From contig JAFMSR010000007.1 in assembly GCA_022818135.1 (NCBI GenBank), positions 10,253,007 to 10,317,006 on the forward strand: a DNA stretch of 64,000 nucleotides. The letters are read 5' to 3'. Below, piece after piece: positions 34,033 through 46,519 of the stretch (within the stretch, counting starts at the first letter, position 1; every line of letters begins with the position of its first letter). Position numbers and translations under genes: made by a program. The DNA comes from Saxidomus purpurata. Lineage: Eukaryota > Mollusca > Bivalvia > Venerida > Veneridae. The notes under the pieces are model-generated. The model did no database searches. It worked only from the letters and a program-made list of their open reading frames with translations, and was not told the DNA's origin.

Positions 34033-37000
34033 AAACACTTACTATGACATGTATTTCTGTAATTTCATCGATTATTGATGAATGTTTTTACTTATTTGAG
34101 TTATGGTTTATTCTGGAAGAGGATTTTCTTTGCCTTTGCAATACTCTGATATTTGTCAGTGCATGTGGCTATTGTATGATGGTTTATATTGTTATGATAT
34201 CTATATATTTTTTATACTGTAATTGTATCAGAATATGTTTTTCCTCTGCCATTTTAATCATGAGAAAAAGAATGTAAATAGAATTCCAATATACATTTTT
34301 ATTTCTTTGTCAACCTAAAAAACTGTGAAAGTGTATTTCATACCAAATGGTTTAACCCAAAAACATATCATTGAGAGAAATCCAGGTATCACTTATGATG
34401 GCAAACGTCTCTCTTAACACGTGATAAATCCCTTTGATGTTTGGTGTTATAGCCTGTTATCTATCACTGAAACAAGGCAGTTTGCATAACTTTTTGACAA
34501 ATGTACATATGGCTATGTGTTATTAGTGTTATTATGATAAATTAACATAGCACTTGGAATTGTTTTAGCTCGTAAAACACAGGTGATGCTTTGAAAACAT
34601 GTTAGTTTTATTGAATGATTTCTCTTTTTGACTGATATAATTGAAAATAACCGTAACAGAATGGTTGGATTTTTTATTTTTGAATACATATACTAGGATA
34701 CTATAAATCAAAATGTTTTTTATATAGATATCCTCTATATTCAATCAGAATGACACTGTTACACAAATTCATATATTTAACTATAACAATGAAATTGTTA
34801 ATTATTGTAGGAGTGTAAATCAGTGATTAAGATCTTTAAATTGTGGTCACTTTGAATGGTCACTTTGAACGGTCACTTAGAAATCTTGCCTTGGTATGTT
34901 GATAAATATCAAATTGTAAACGTATAAAAGATTTAATTAGTACTGAACTAAAAGATGGTGCTAAAGGGACAAACAAATACCACCTTGAAAATGGGAAAAC
35001 TGTATTGAAATATGTGTTAGCAATATTTGAATGTATATATTTCACTAAAATGTTCAGAGGTTGTTTAAGGTACAAAAATCTTATCAAATTCACTCGATTG
35101 TTTTCATTTCAATGTTCTCATATTGATACTGCATTGTTAATCTAGTAAATGTCATTTCTACACAGTATACATGTAATAAGTTTAAGTTTTAAATGTTTTC
35201 CAGCTTTGTAACTACAGAAAGAGACATGTAAGCTTAAAATAGTAATGTTGTTGATCAGTTGGAACTATTGTTTTTAATGGCATGTTTGTTGAAATATTCC
35301 ACTGCAAAAACTAAAATTCGGATATAAATAATCATCGTTCGAACAGTTTAAATGAATTAAAGACATAGACAGTTTCAAAACAAAAATGTGTATTTTCGCT
35401 GGAATACCTATACACTTGAATTATGAAGTATATGAAGAAGGTTTATGTGGACTGATCTTGTCCATGTACATTTTTTATTTTAAGTTTAGTACCTTAAGAA
35501 TTTATCTGTGATATAGTTTATATGTTATGTTCAATTTTTAATAAACAGCTTTGCTGATGTTACTTTTTCATGTAACCGAGCATTCATTTACAACTGCTCA
35601 CTGTATGTTCACCATTTTCTTAAATAAATGACGTAAATGATACACTTGTTTAAGAGATCAGGTACATGGGGCGTAGCATTTCCAAGTGATCCTGTAACAC
35701 ATTTGTTGAAAGCATGACACGGCACAAAATTGACCCACTTTTGGTCTCTTACTTACTCTTCACCTGGAAGTATATCTAATAATGATTTTCTGTGTAACTA
35801 TATGTAATGAAAAGGATGTCATTGATTGTGTGGATCTAAATATTGAAAATTTATTGTTACTATGTTAACAAAGTGCCATATTGTGTATACATGTTATAAA
35901 ATAATGATTTCTTTTTTACACGTTATCTGTGCCCATGACTATGGATTATTAGCAAAACTGTTGTACCTACAACTGTGCTAAGCATACCGGTAATATGAGT
36001 TCCTTTTAATAGTTTATGATGTAATGTGGTAAATACATTAGGCAGGAAATTCAATGAAATGTACTTCATGCATTCCAATTTTAAATAACATGTTATTTGG
36101 TAATAAATGCACTCCATTGTACATTGTATTTTTACATTCTACTTGCACATATTCATGAATTTAATCCTAAAAGCCTGTTTTGTGTTTGTGATAGTACTGA
36201 TATTGCTGAGGGATTAAAACCGAAATATATTATGTTATTTCTTTATTCTTTGCTTTGAAAGAAACATATCATGGTTTCGTATGAGTAATGTTCTTTGCTT
36301 GTTGCACTTGTCACAAAAATTGTACATATAAAAAAGTATACCTGCATTTGATATTTAACTGCATCGTGTGCATTGTCTGCTTCATTTATTGTAGATGGAG
36401 AGTGTGAGGGTCTGGTACATTGTAAATGGTAAATGCTGTGTTTGATGGTGTTTTGGGATTTATTTTCGTATTCTACATTAATTTGGCACATATAATCCCC
36501 AAAACAACCACATTTTAACAAATTATGTGTGTACACTTAAAAGAAAAGACATTTTCCCTGTACCTAGATAGTTATTGTAGAACGACATACTTTTCCATAT
36601 GCAATATGATTTTGGGATCTAAACTACTTCAGCATAATCTGGTACACTAACCAATATCCAGCAAACTTCTTGTAGTTGACAAGCCATACAGAGAAGCGCT
36701 AGACCTTAAAATCTAACAATCTTTATAATTATGTTATAGGTAGTTAGCAGTTCAAAACACATAATAAAATTGGATTTTCTTGTGAACTATTGCATAAAAC
36801 AATTTGATATTTGGCATGCATGCTTAAAACGCATATACCAACTACAAAAAAATTAACATCTCCAAAAGAAAAGTAATGGAAAATAGTTTCTTTGTAAGAT
36901 ATTGACATTCTATGCGCAAGAATAACGTAGGTTTCCTCCAGTAAATAAAACAGCCAGTTTTGCACGCATGACATTTCTTTTATCCTTCAATTTGTAATGC

Positions 37001-37316
37001 CAAAGGGCTAGAGAGTCACAGTTCGTTCAGTTACATGGTCATCATATTAAAAACTACTCAATATGTTACAAACAATTAGCCTCTTTACTTTAAAGAAAGG
37101 CCTCTTTTTTGTTTAGATTTAACACCAATTGATTAATCCTCAGTTATTAATACTTGCATTTCTTGTGTATTACTGGTAGGTATTCCTTTATAACAGTAAA
37201 TGATCAATGAAAGCTTGATTTTACTCCAAAGTTTGTATTCAATAAATCAGATATTTTAGATTTATCATGTTTTTTTTTGTATCGCTAACTAGATCTACCT
37301 ATTACAGAATTTACCA
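34033..37316. other. intergenic, no gene recognised
   Basis: AT-rich, with only short chance frames on either strand. Near 34860 there are three short copies of GGTCACTT. No RNA gene or coding exon is supported. Confidence 0.45.
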
Positions 37317-38297
37317 TTTTTAGCTCGACTTTTCTATGAAAAGGGGAGCTATCCTACTCGCCCCGGCGTCGGCGTTGGCGTCACACCTTGGTTAAGTTTT
37401 TCGTACCACCCCACTTTATTTCAGAAGTATTAGAGGTATGGCTTTGAAACTTTCCATACTTGTTTACCATCATAACCTCCATCTACAGACAAGAGTACAT
37501 AACTCTGTCAATGTTTTTGACAGAATTATGGCCCTTTTTTACTTAAAAGTGTATTGAGCTTGGTTAAGTTTTTTGTACCACCTCACTTTATTTCAAAACC
37601 ATTGGAGGTATTGCTTTGAAACTAACCATACTTGTTTACCATCACGACCTTCATCAACAGACAAGAGGACATAACTCTGTCAAGGTTTTTGACAGAATTA
37701 TGCCCCTTTTTTACTTAGAAAATACATTGAATATGGGTAAAATCCACTTATTGCCTTAACCCTTTGAGATATTGCTTTGAAACTTTTAATGCTATTTCAC
37801 ATCATTACCCCCATCTGTACGCAAGAGAAGGTAACTCTGTCAGGGATTTGTTTTAAAAATTAAGGCCTTTTATCGACTTAGAATCTTGGTTAAGTTTTTC
37901 GTACCAGTCCACTTTTTGACTGAACTGTTTGAGATATTAATTTGAAAGTTGGAATACTTGTTTACTATCATGATCCAAAAACATGGGCAGGAGAAGGTAA
38001 TTCTGTCAAGGATTTATTTGAATTATGGCCCTTTTTGACTTAGAAACTCAGTTAAAATTTTCATTCTTGTCCACTTGTTGACTTAACCATTTGAGATATT
38101 ACTTTGGAAGTTGGAGTTCTTATGTGCCATCATGAGACCTATCTGTAAGCAAGAGAAGATAACTCTGTGAAAATGTTTCTTGATTTGTACTTAGAAATTC
38201 CTAGTTAAAGTCTTGTGTGCCCTTAACTGTCAAAGTTTTGTTTTATAGGCAAGCACTAAAAAAGTCGAGCGCGCTGTCCTTCTGACAGCTCTTGTTA
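37317..38297 (+). mobile_element. tandem-core element, family C copy 1
   Basis: Head TTTTTAGCTCGACTTTTC with GAAAAGGGGAGCT (hairpin), then GCCCCGGCGTCGGCGTTGG. Core units of about 165-175 bp contain TTGGTTAAGTTTTTCGTACC, CATAACTCTGTCAA and GACAGAATTATGGCCC. Tail AAAAAGTCGAGCGCGCTGTCCTTCTGACAGC followed by TCTTGTT. Confidence 0.85.
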
Positions 38298-38419
38298 AAA
38301 CAGGAATTATTGCAATACCACTGACCTGCTGTGGCTGTTTCGGTATAAGGACAAACTATATAAAGATTGTTAGTTTTTAATGTAGTTTGATAGTCTGATG
38401 TTGTCTCTGAAAGGTAAAG

Positions 38420-40019
38420 TTTTTACCTCACCTAGCACTTTGTGCCAGGGTGAGCTATTTGGACCATCCGTCTTACGTCCACCATTTCCTTCAAACGGCA
38501 TCTCCTCTGAAACAACTAGGCCAATGTTGATGAAATTGACAGCGATGTTTTCTTTGCATGAAGCTCTCTCAAAAATGATCAAAGAATTCCATTCCATGCA
38601 GAACTCTGGTCAACAAATAGGAATATTAAAAAAATTAACTTCTCTGAAACCACAAGGCCTAGAGTTAACATATTAAACATGTAGGATTCCCTAATGGACC
38701 TCTACCAAAATTGTTCAAATGGGATGACCCCTGGTTCAAAATTGACTACACAGGCAATTGTGCAACATATGTTTGACATATGTTATGAAACACATGTTAG
38801 CCATAACACATGAATAACACATGTTAATCATATGTTTAACATGTGTTTATCAAAACATGTGTGAAACATATGTTGCACAATTGCCTGTGTACCCCTTGGT
38901 CAAAATTGACCACACCCAGGGGTCACTTGATTTTACATACGCTTATATAGGTAATACTTTAAAAATCTTCTCTGAAAGTTGTTCTTTTGAGTTCTTGTGA
39001 TCGCCTGGAATCAGTCGTATGTCTGTCATCTATTCACACTTAGCCTTGTATATGCGATAGAGGCTGTATTTTTCATAAAACTTGACCAAAGTGACTGCCT
39101 TGATAAGATCTAGGTCAAATTGAAATATTGGTCATCTTGGGTCAAAACTAGGTCACAGTGTCGAATCATAGAAAACCCTTGTGTATGCAATAGGGGTTGC
39201 ATTTTTAATTGGATCTTCATAAAACTTGATATGATTGCCTTGATAAAATCTGGATCGAGTTCAAATATGGATCATCTGGGGTCACCCAGTCATAGAAAGA
39301 CCTTGTGTATGCAAAAGAGGTTGTATTTTTAATTGGATCTTCATGAAACTTGGTCAAAATGACAGCCTTGATGAATTCTAGCTCGAGTTCGAACATCGGT
39401 CATCTGGGGTAAAAAACTAGGTCACCGGGTCAAATGATAGAAAACCCTTGTGTATGCAATAGAGGTTTCATTGTTCATTGAATCTTCATGAAATTTGGTC
39501 AGAACGATTATCTTGATGAAATCTAGATCAAGATTGAATACGAATCATCTGGGGTCAAAAACTAGGTTACTGGGTCAAAATATAGGAAACCGTTGTGAAT
39601 GCAATATAGGTTCTACTTTTAATTGGATCTTGAAGAAACTTGGTCAGTATGATTGTCTTAATGAAGTTTAGGTCGAGGTTGAATATGAGTCCTCTGAAGT
39701 CAAAATTAGGTCACCATGTTAAAAAACCTTGTGTATGCCATATAGGTGACATTTACAACCCGATCGTCGTGAAAATTTGTCAGAATTGGTCACCTGAGAT
39801 TAAAAAGTTAGTCACCAGGTCAATTCCGAGGAAAACTTTGTTGGTACGCTAGAAATCATATTTATGGCCAATCATCATGTAAATTGGTCAGATGGTTTGC
39901 CTTGTCAAGGTCAAGCAGAATGTTGTGTTTATGATATATAGTTTAGGGTTATAGTTTGGTCACATATGGTCATAAGTAGGTCTCAGGTTAGCGACAAGCC
40001 CACCTTGGCCCTCTTGTTT
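38420..40019 (+). mobile_element. tandem-core element, family A/B composite copy 5
   Basis: Head ACCTCACCTAGCACTTTGTGCCAGGGTGAGCT. The first units are family A type; from about 39000 they switch to a second type (GGATCTTCATGAAACTTGGT, GGTCATCTGGGGTCAAAAAC). The tail is CCACCTTGGCCCTCTTGTTTA. An inverted-repeat element is inserted at 38747-38891. Confidence 0.8.
38747..38891. mobile_element. 145-bp MITE nested in the element at 38420-40019
   Basis: Starts TACACAGGCAATTGTGCAAC; its first 28 bases are the perfect reverse complement of its last 28. The inside is also built of CACATGTTA/TAACATGTG-type palindromes. It interrupts the host repeat between GGTTCAAAATTGAC and a following GGTCAAAATTGACC unit. 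TA or TAC may be the target duplication. Confidence 0.9.
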
Positions 40020-40320
40020 AGTGATTTGCTTCAGTCAGCGGAGGCTATAAATTCAGTGAATGTGCTTGTATAAATTTGCTATCTTCAGCCACTTTTCACA
40101 CATTCAAATATCTTGTTTTGACGAAGGGATTGACCATTGTCTGTAATAAGAGTTTCCTCACCTGCTAGTTATACAGCGTAGCAACAAAATGGTAGAAGAT
40201 ACAGGTCGTAGGTTCATTTATGGTATACTAATAAACTGGTACCAGAATTATTGCAATTGTTATGTTTTATACACTTTAAATGTGTAACAAAATAGTGTAT
40301 AATTATATTGTTGTTACTTG

Positions 40321-41950
40321 TTTTTAGCTCGACTTTTCTATGAGAAGGGGAGCTATCCTACTCGCCCCGGCGTCGGCGTTGGCGTCACACCTTGGTTAAG
40401 TTTTTCGTACCACCCCACTTTATTTCATTTTTAAGAGGGGGTTTTTTTAACTTTCCATACTTGTTTACCATCATAACCTCCATCTGAAGGTCAATGTTTT
40501 TTACAGAATTATGGCCATTTTTACTTGGAAGGTATTGCTTGGTTAAGTTTTTGTACCTCCTTTACAAAACCATTGGAGGTATTGCTTTGAAACTTACCAT
40601 ACTTGTTTACCATCATAACCTCCATCTACAGACAAGAGTACATAACTATGTCAAGGTTTTTGACAGAATTATGGCCTTTTTTTACTCTGAAAGTGTATTG
40701 AGCTTGGTTAAGTTTTTCGTACCACCTCACTTTATTTCAAAACCATTGGAGGTATTGCTTTGAAACTAACCATACTTGTTTACCATCACGACCTTCATCA
40801 ACAGACAAGAGGACATAACTCTGTCAAGGTTTTTGACAGAATTATGCCCCTTTTTTACTTAGAAAATACATTGAATATTGGTAAAATCCACTTATTGCCT
40901 TCACCCTTTGAGATATTGCTTTGAAACTTTTAATGCTATTTCACATAATTACCCATATCTGTACGCAAGAGAAGGTAACTCTGTCAGGGATTTGTTTTAA
41001 AAATTAAGGCCTTTTATCAACTTAGAATCTTGATTAAGTTTTTCGTACCACCCCACTTTATTTCAGAAGTATTAGAGGTATGGCTTTGAAACTTACCATA
41101 CTTGTTTACCATCATAACCTCCATCTACAGACAAGAGTACATAACTCTGTCAAGGTTTTTGACAGAATTATGGCCCTTTTTTTACTCTGAAAGTGTATTG
41201 AGCTTGGTTAAGTTTTTCGTACCACCTCACTTTATTTCAAAACCATTGGAGGTATTGCTTTGAAACTAACCATACTTGTTGACCATCACGACCTTCATCA
41301 ACAGACAAGAGGACATAACTCTGTCAAGGTTTTGACAGAATTATGCCCCTTTTTTACTTAGAAAATACATTGAATATTGGTAAAATCCACTTATTGCCTT
41401 AACCCTTTGAGATATTGCTTTGAAACTTTTAATGCTATTTCACATCATTACCCCCATCTGTACGCAAGAGAAGGTAACTCTGTCAGGGATTTGTTTTAAA
41501 AATTAAGGCCTTTTATCGACTTAGAATCTTGGTTAAGTTTTTCGTACCAGTCCACTTTTTGACTGAACTGTTTGAGATATTAATTTGAAAGTTGGAATAC
41601 TTGTTTACCATCATGATTCCCAAACATGGGCAGGAGAAGGTAATTCTGTCAAGGATTTTATTTGAATTATGGCCCTTTTTGACTTAGAAACTCAGTTAAA
41701 ATTTTCATTCTTGTCCACTTGTTAACTTAACCATTTGAGATATTACTTTGAAAGTTGGAGTATTTATGTACCATTGTAAGACCTATCTGTAAGCAAAAGA
41801 AGATAACTCTGTGAAAAATGTTTCTTGATTTGTACTTCCTTACAACTAGTATTCCTAGTTAAAGTCTTGTGTGCCCTTAACTGTCAAAGTTTTGTTTTAT
41901 TGGCAAGCACTAAAAAAGTCGAGCACGCTGTCCTACTGACAGCTCTTGTT
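40321..41950 (+). mobile_element. tandem-core element, family C copy 2 (expanded)
   Basis: Same head and tail as the copy at 37317 but 650 bp longer. A block of several core units (from TTTTTCGTACCACCCCACTT) is repeated near 40401 and 41039. The tail hairpin has GCTGTCCTACTGACAGC. The two copies are nearly identical over long stretches, so at least one insertion or conversion event was recent. Confidence 0.87.
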
Positions 41951-42069
41951 GTATACCCAATAATTATCTCTACTGTTCTAAGTGGCTGCTGCACGTGTCT
42001 TATTTCAAGTCTTAAGTCATTCCGTAATGCAAAATGTAATAATATTGAACTTGTTTTCTACCATTTCTT

Positions 42070-42934
42070 GGTATTATTATCCACCGACGAAGGGCGGAGG
42101 AATTTGATTTGGCATCGTCCGTTCGTTTCTCAGTCAGTCTGCAGCAATATCTAAGACATAGTTTGGGCTATTTGAATAAAACATCGTAGAGATATTGACT
42201 ACAACAGGGAATTGGGGCCTGCCAAGTTTCAGTCCCAATTTCCGAAAAACGCCACAGTTTCTGGCCCCTTGAACTATAATCACAATTCTATGATGTCCCT
42301 AACCAAAACCTACTTTCAGAAAAGTGATTCCTTTAGAAATGAGGCCCCGCTTATGTTGCTTGCTGAATTAATTGCTGTAAGACAAAAGGTGTGTGGGGAA
42401 TTTCACATTCTCGGTATCAGTTACATTACTATATATCAGTTGCTTAACGAAGTAAGGATGGTAGCAATTTTAGTCTAGACAAATCATATTTCCTAATTAT
42501 GTAATTACATGTATATCATGAAAATTGCTCCGTATACTGTATGACATGAAATCCTATTTAATTAATAATACATACGATACCATGTCCTTTGAAATGCGAT
42601 AGGCTCCTGTATGGTTTTTCATTGACGTACTACACTTCATTTTACTGACTAAGCACTTTCTTGCAAAGATGGGGCGTCCAGTAGTTTTCGTTTCAAGGAA
42701 ATTGTCCGCGTATTTCTATACAAAGCTTATTTGGTTGAAACAAGTGATATGTCTGAAGAGTAAAGTTCTTACCTTCTATTTTTGGAGTACCAAATTTACA
42801 CCAACCGCTAGTATCTTGAAGAATACGTAACATCAGCTTAAATTCATTTCAAATGTTGATGCTTTTGGCTTGACATCTTGGTTTTATAAGTGTTAGTTTT
42901 AGTTAAACCAGTGTGTATCAGGTGTTGCTAGATT
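42070..42934 (+). repeat. duplicated segment, copy 1 left part
   Basis: Begins with a repeat head (TTATCCACCGACGAAGGGCGG). From about 42290 it matches 46530 onwards (CCCTAACCAAAAC, TTATGTTGCTTGCTGAATTA, AGGATGGTAGCAATTT, CATCAGGTGTTGCT-type end). No credible protein is encoded. Confidence 0.7.
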
Positions 42935-43540
42935 TATTTGCTCAACTGAGCCGGAAGTGCTCAAAGTAAGTTATTGCGATCGCCTGGTGTCCGTCGTCTG
43001 TCTGTCGTCTGTCCACACTTAACCTTGTAATGCAATAGAGGCTGCATTTTTCACTGGATCTTCATGAAACTTGGCCAGAATGACATCCTTGATGTAATCC
43101 TGGTCTAGTTCGAATATGGGTCATCTTGGGTCAAAAACTAGGTCACGGGATCAAATCATAGAACAACCCTTTGTATGCCATGGAGGCTGCATTTTTCGTA
43201 GGATCTTCATGAAACTTGGTCAGTATAATTGCCTTGATGAAATCTAGGTTGAGTTCGTATTTTGGTCATCTGGGTCAAAAACTAGGTCATGGGTCAAATT
43301 ATAGAAAAACCTTGTGTATGCAATAGAGTTTACATTTTTCATGGGGTCTTCATGAAACTTGGTCAGTATGATTGCCTTGATAAAATCTAGTTGGAATATG
43401 GATCATCTGGGGTCGAAAACTAGGTCACGGGGTCATGTCATAGAAAAATAAGTGTCCGATCAATATCTTAAAAAATTAACTCATAACAGTCCAGTAGAGT
43501 AATACTGGTCCTTTTGGTCTACTACTACTGGCCTCTTGTT
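42935..43540 (+). mobile_element. tandem-core element, family A/B copy 6
   Basis: Head CTCAACTGAGCCGGAAGTGCTC, then CTGTCGTCTGTCCACACTTA and three to four units (GATCTTCATGAAACTTGGTC). Tail CTACTACTACTGGCCTCTTGTT. It interrupts the duplicated segment relative to its partner at 46.5-47.8 kb. Confidence 0.75.
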
Positions 43541-44110
43541 ACAGGAGTTATGGTCCCCTTGTGACTTGAACTTCATCACAATAGTGGTTTCACATCAATT
43601 ACTTGAAATGTTTCATGAATTTTACTCAAATAAAAAAAATACAGGTCAACTTCGATTTCGGTTGTAATGTACAAATTTTTGCAGGAGTTAAGGCCCATTC
43701 TCAAATAACATATCAGAAAAACGGTGGTTTCCGATCAATATCTTTTGAAAAGGATGGATTTAGGTCAGATTTTAGATATAGGTTTAGGATTATAAACTAC
43801 AGGTCATGTTCAATTTAGATTACAACAGTAATTCTTGTAGAAATTATGGTCCCTTTTTCAACTTAAATTTCTGTGAATTTACGGTTTCTAATCAGTATCT
43901 CATGAAAAGCTGGATGGATTTCAATCACATTTGCCTGAAATGTACATAATAATTATATTAATAAAATATAGGTTAAGTTCAATTTTATGTGACACTTATT
44001 TTTGAAGAGTTATAGAGGAGTTGTAGCCCCTTTCCAGCTTAAAATTTTCATGTTGCATGTTCATACTGTGCATTCTGAGTTGTTGGACATTTATTCTTAT
44101 CAGCAACACG
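43541..44110 (+). repeat. duplicated segment, copy 1 right part
   Basis: Matches about 47330-47730: GGTTTCACATCAAT.ACTTGA, GATTTCGGTTGTAATGTACA, TGGTTTCCGATCAATATCTT, TTTAGGATTATAAACTACAG. Non-coding repeat units of about 150-200 bp. Confidence 0.7.
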
Positions 44111-44393
44111 AAATTTCATGTTATTCTGCTACTGTTTCGTTTTCTTGTCATTGAACAGCCTTTAAATAGAATTTTAATTTATCAGCAAAGTTTATGCACA
44201 CAGTAGAGATAAGTTTTTGAAATCATAATTAAGAGATTGTGTGCTTAAGATAAATACTTGTGATTGACAAAATCCACAAGCCAGACACTTATGTGTCTAA
44301 AAGCACGTAGCGGGGACATCCGTGTCCGGTGTACACATTTCTTGTTAAAATCTAACATGGGGAATTATCTTTACCCTGCTAAATTTCTAAATA

Positions 44394-44668
44394 AACTTGA
44401 TAGTGATAAAGGACTGATCCTTCCAAGGATATGCGGCCAAATGAACTTGATAGTGATAAAGGCACCTTGTGTGATCCTTCCAAGGATATGCGGTCAAATG
44501 AACTTGATAGTGATAAAGGACTGATCCTTCAAGGATATGCGGTCAAATGAGGCACTTTGATAGTTGATAAAAGGTCATGAGTTTCCTTCTGAGAGATATT
44601 GCGGTCATTTTCTAAATGAACTTGATAGTGATAAAGGACTGATCCTTCCAAGGATTTGCGGTCAAAAA
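44394..44668. repeat. minisatellite, five copies of about 52-60 bp
   Basis: Unit AACTTGATAGTGATAAAGGA plus CTGATCCTTCCAAGGATATG and CGGTCAAATG. Contains a short hairpin (ATCCTTccAAGGAT). The fourth copy is scrambled; the first and last are nearly identical. Confidence 0.88.
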
Positions 44669-45180
44669 AATGATTAAATTGTGAAGAAAATGACAAGATG
44701 TCCTTGTTGGAAAAAAGTGAAACCAAACATCTAACGCAAAATAACTTTTCCTTAGTAACCTTAGGGTAATTATTATCAGATTTGGCATTGTCATGTCACC
44801 GTTTTAAACATTTTCATGTATTACTCAGTAGGGAATACATGACTCTAGAAAATGCAATTAAAACAACATTTGATACAAATAATTTTTTTCTACCTTGGCA
44901 TTGTTAGTAACTTAACCCTTTCGTCTGTTACTATCATCGTTGTTCTTAAAAAGACCTGGTAACTCAGTTTTTTTTCACATTTCTGGATAACCAATTAACT
45001 TATGTTTACGTATCAGAAAGTAAAGCAAAATAGTAGTAAAACTTTCAATAAGTAATCTTTAAAAAATTCCGGTATATTTTCATTAACTGCAAATATGAGT
45101 TGTACTGATAATAAGATGTTGCTTCTACTAAATTAACGATAGCGCTATTAGTTCAGTTGAAGATAATGTAGTGAGTAATC

Positions 45181-45628
45181 GTGTTTGTGTCGCCCTTTCA
45201 GGGATCGCTTTGTCCGTCAGTCCGTTCGTCCGTCGTCACAAAACCTAACGTTGGCTATAACTTTGCCAATTCTTAAGATTTTTTCATCCAACTTTACAAT
45301 TATTACTTATTACAAAGGGTCGTGATGCCGCCAAATATTGTAGGTCAATGTCATATTTGACAGAGTCATGCCCTTTTTTTAACTTAATTTTTGCCACGAA
45401 AACTTAACGTTGGCTATAGCTTTACCATTTCTTAAGATTTCTTCATCAAACTATACAATTGTATTGCTTATGACAAAAGGGTTGTGATGTCGCCAAATTT
45501 TGTTGGTCAATGTCATATTTGACAGAGTAATGCCCCTTCTTGTACTTGGATTTTGTCACTAAATTTTTGGTTATTCTGACAAAGTGTAAGAGGGCGACAC
45601 AAGTGTTCTACTGAACACCCATCTAGTA
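45181..45628 (+). mobile_element. interspersed element, family E copy 1
   Basis: Head TTGTGTCGCCCTTTCAGGGA, then GTCAGTCCGTTCGTCCGTCG. Two core units (AACGTTGGCTATA..TTT, TTCTTAAGATTTCTTCATC, CAATGTCATATTTGACAGAG). Tail GAGGGCGACACAAGTGTTCT then ACTGAACACCCATCTAGT. A 102-bp relative lies in FMO intron 4. Confidence 0.82.
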
Positions 45629-46084
45629 TTTTGTCTTTGTTTGATTTTCGAGGATTACGCATAAGCTGATTATTAGCACTTGTTCATTGGCTATTTTATC
45701 AGGTCTTATCGCAGAAAACATACCCTCATATGATCTGTCAGGTGTATATATAAAAATATTCGCGCCAAAATTGAGTTACGGTGTTTCCGAATAACAGCGA
45801 CGAATAAGAGTAAAATTTGTTCTAGCATGAATGGTAACCTCTAATGTCCACATACTAATATGTTTACTAAGACAATTATTTTCATGTGTTGTGTTTTAAT
45901 TTATGAACACGTTTCTTTTGCTGGTACATGTATATATGTACACGAGAGAAATGTTAAATTCTATTTTGTTGGAATAAAATAGTTTTTTAGAAAATTCTTA
46001 CATTGTTTATTTGTGTAACCGTTAACTTTTAACCGAGATTAATTCTGCATTATTGTACATGTATCTTAAAGCGATATTACCCTT

Positions 46085-46189
46085 CGACTGTATATACGGT
46101 TCTAATGATCGCAAACAGTTTTAACAGCTCCGGCTAACGCCGTCGCCGTTAAAAATATTTGCGACCATTAAAAACCGTATATACAGTCG
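46085..46189. repeat. fold-back (palindromic) element C, with a half copy nearby
   Basis: CGACTGTATATACGGTTCTA at the left is inverted at the right (AAAACCGTATATACAGTCG), and GATCGCAAA pairs with TTTGCGACC. A related half element with ATATACGGTTTTAATGGTCG lies at 46370-46433. GTATATAC motifs dominate. Confidence 0.75.
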
Positions 46190-46519
46190 CAAATATCAAA
46201 ATTACAAAACAGTTATTCCTATATTCTAACGCAGTACCGATGTAACGTCGTTTCTGATTGGTAACGTCGTTTAAATTTGCGACTATTAAATAACGTATGT
46301 ATAGTCGCAAAATTCGAACGGCGTTTTAATTATCGCATTTAGACACATTGTGCCACTATTTAGTGATTTTGATATTTGCGACCGTATATACGGTTTTAAT
46401 GGTCGCAGTTTTAACGGCTCCGGCTGCGTTCATTCTCATACGTAGCCTATATACATTTAGAAACTTAAAAACATTCTTCCTTTACATAAGTAGTCAAAAA
46501 GCTATTAGATCTGGTTAGA

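Noticed and set aside
37512..41956. CRISPR-like regularly spaced repeats
   Set aside because: The repeats are long contiguous tandem units without unique spacers, in a eukaryotic context.
41825..42154. 109-codon hydrophobic frame
   Set aside because: It spans the end of a family C element and the start of another repeat; not a gene.
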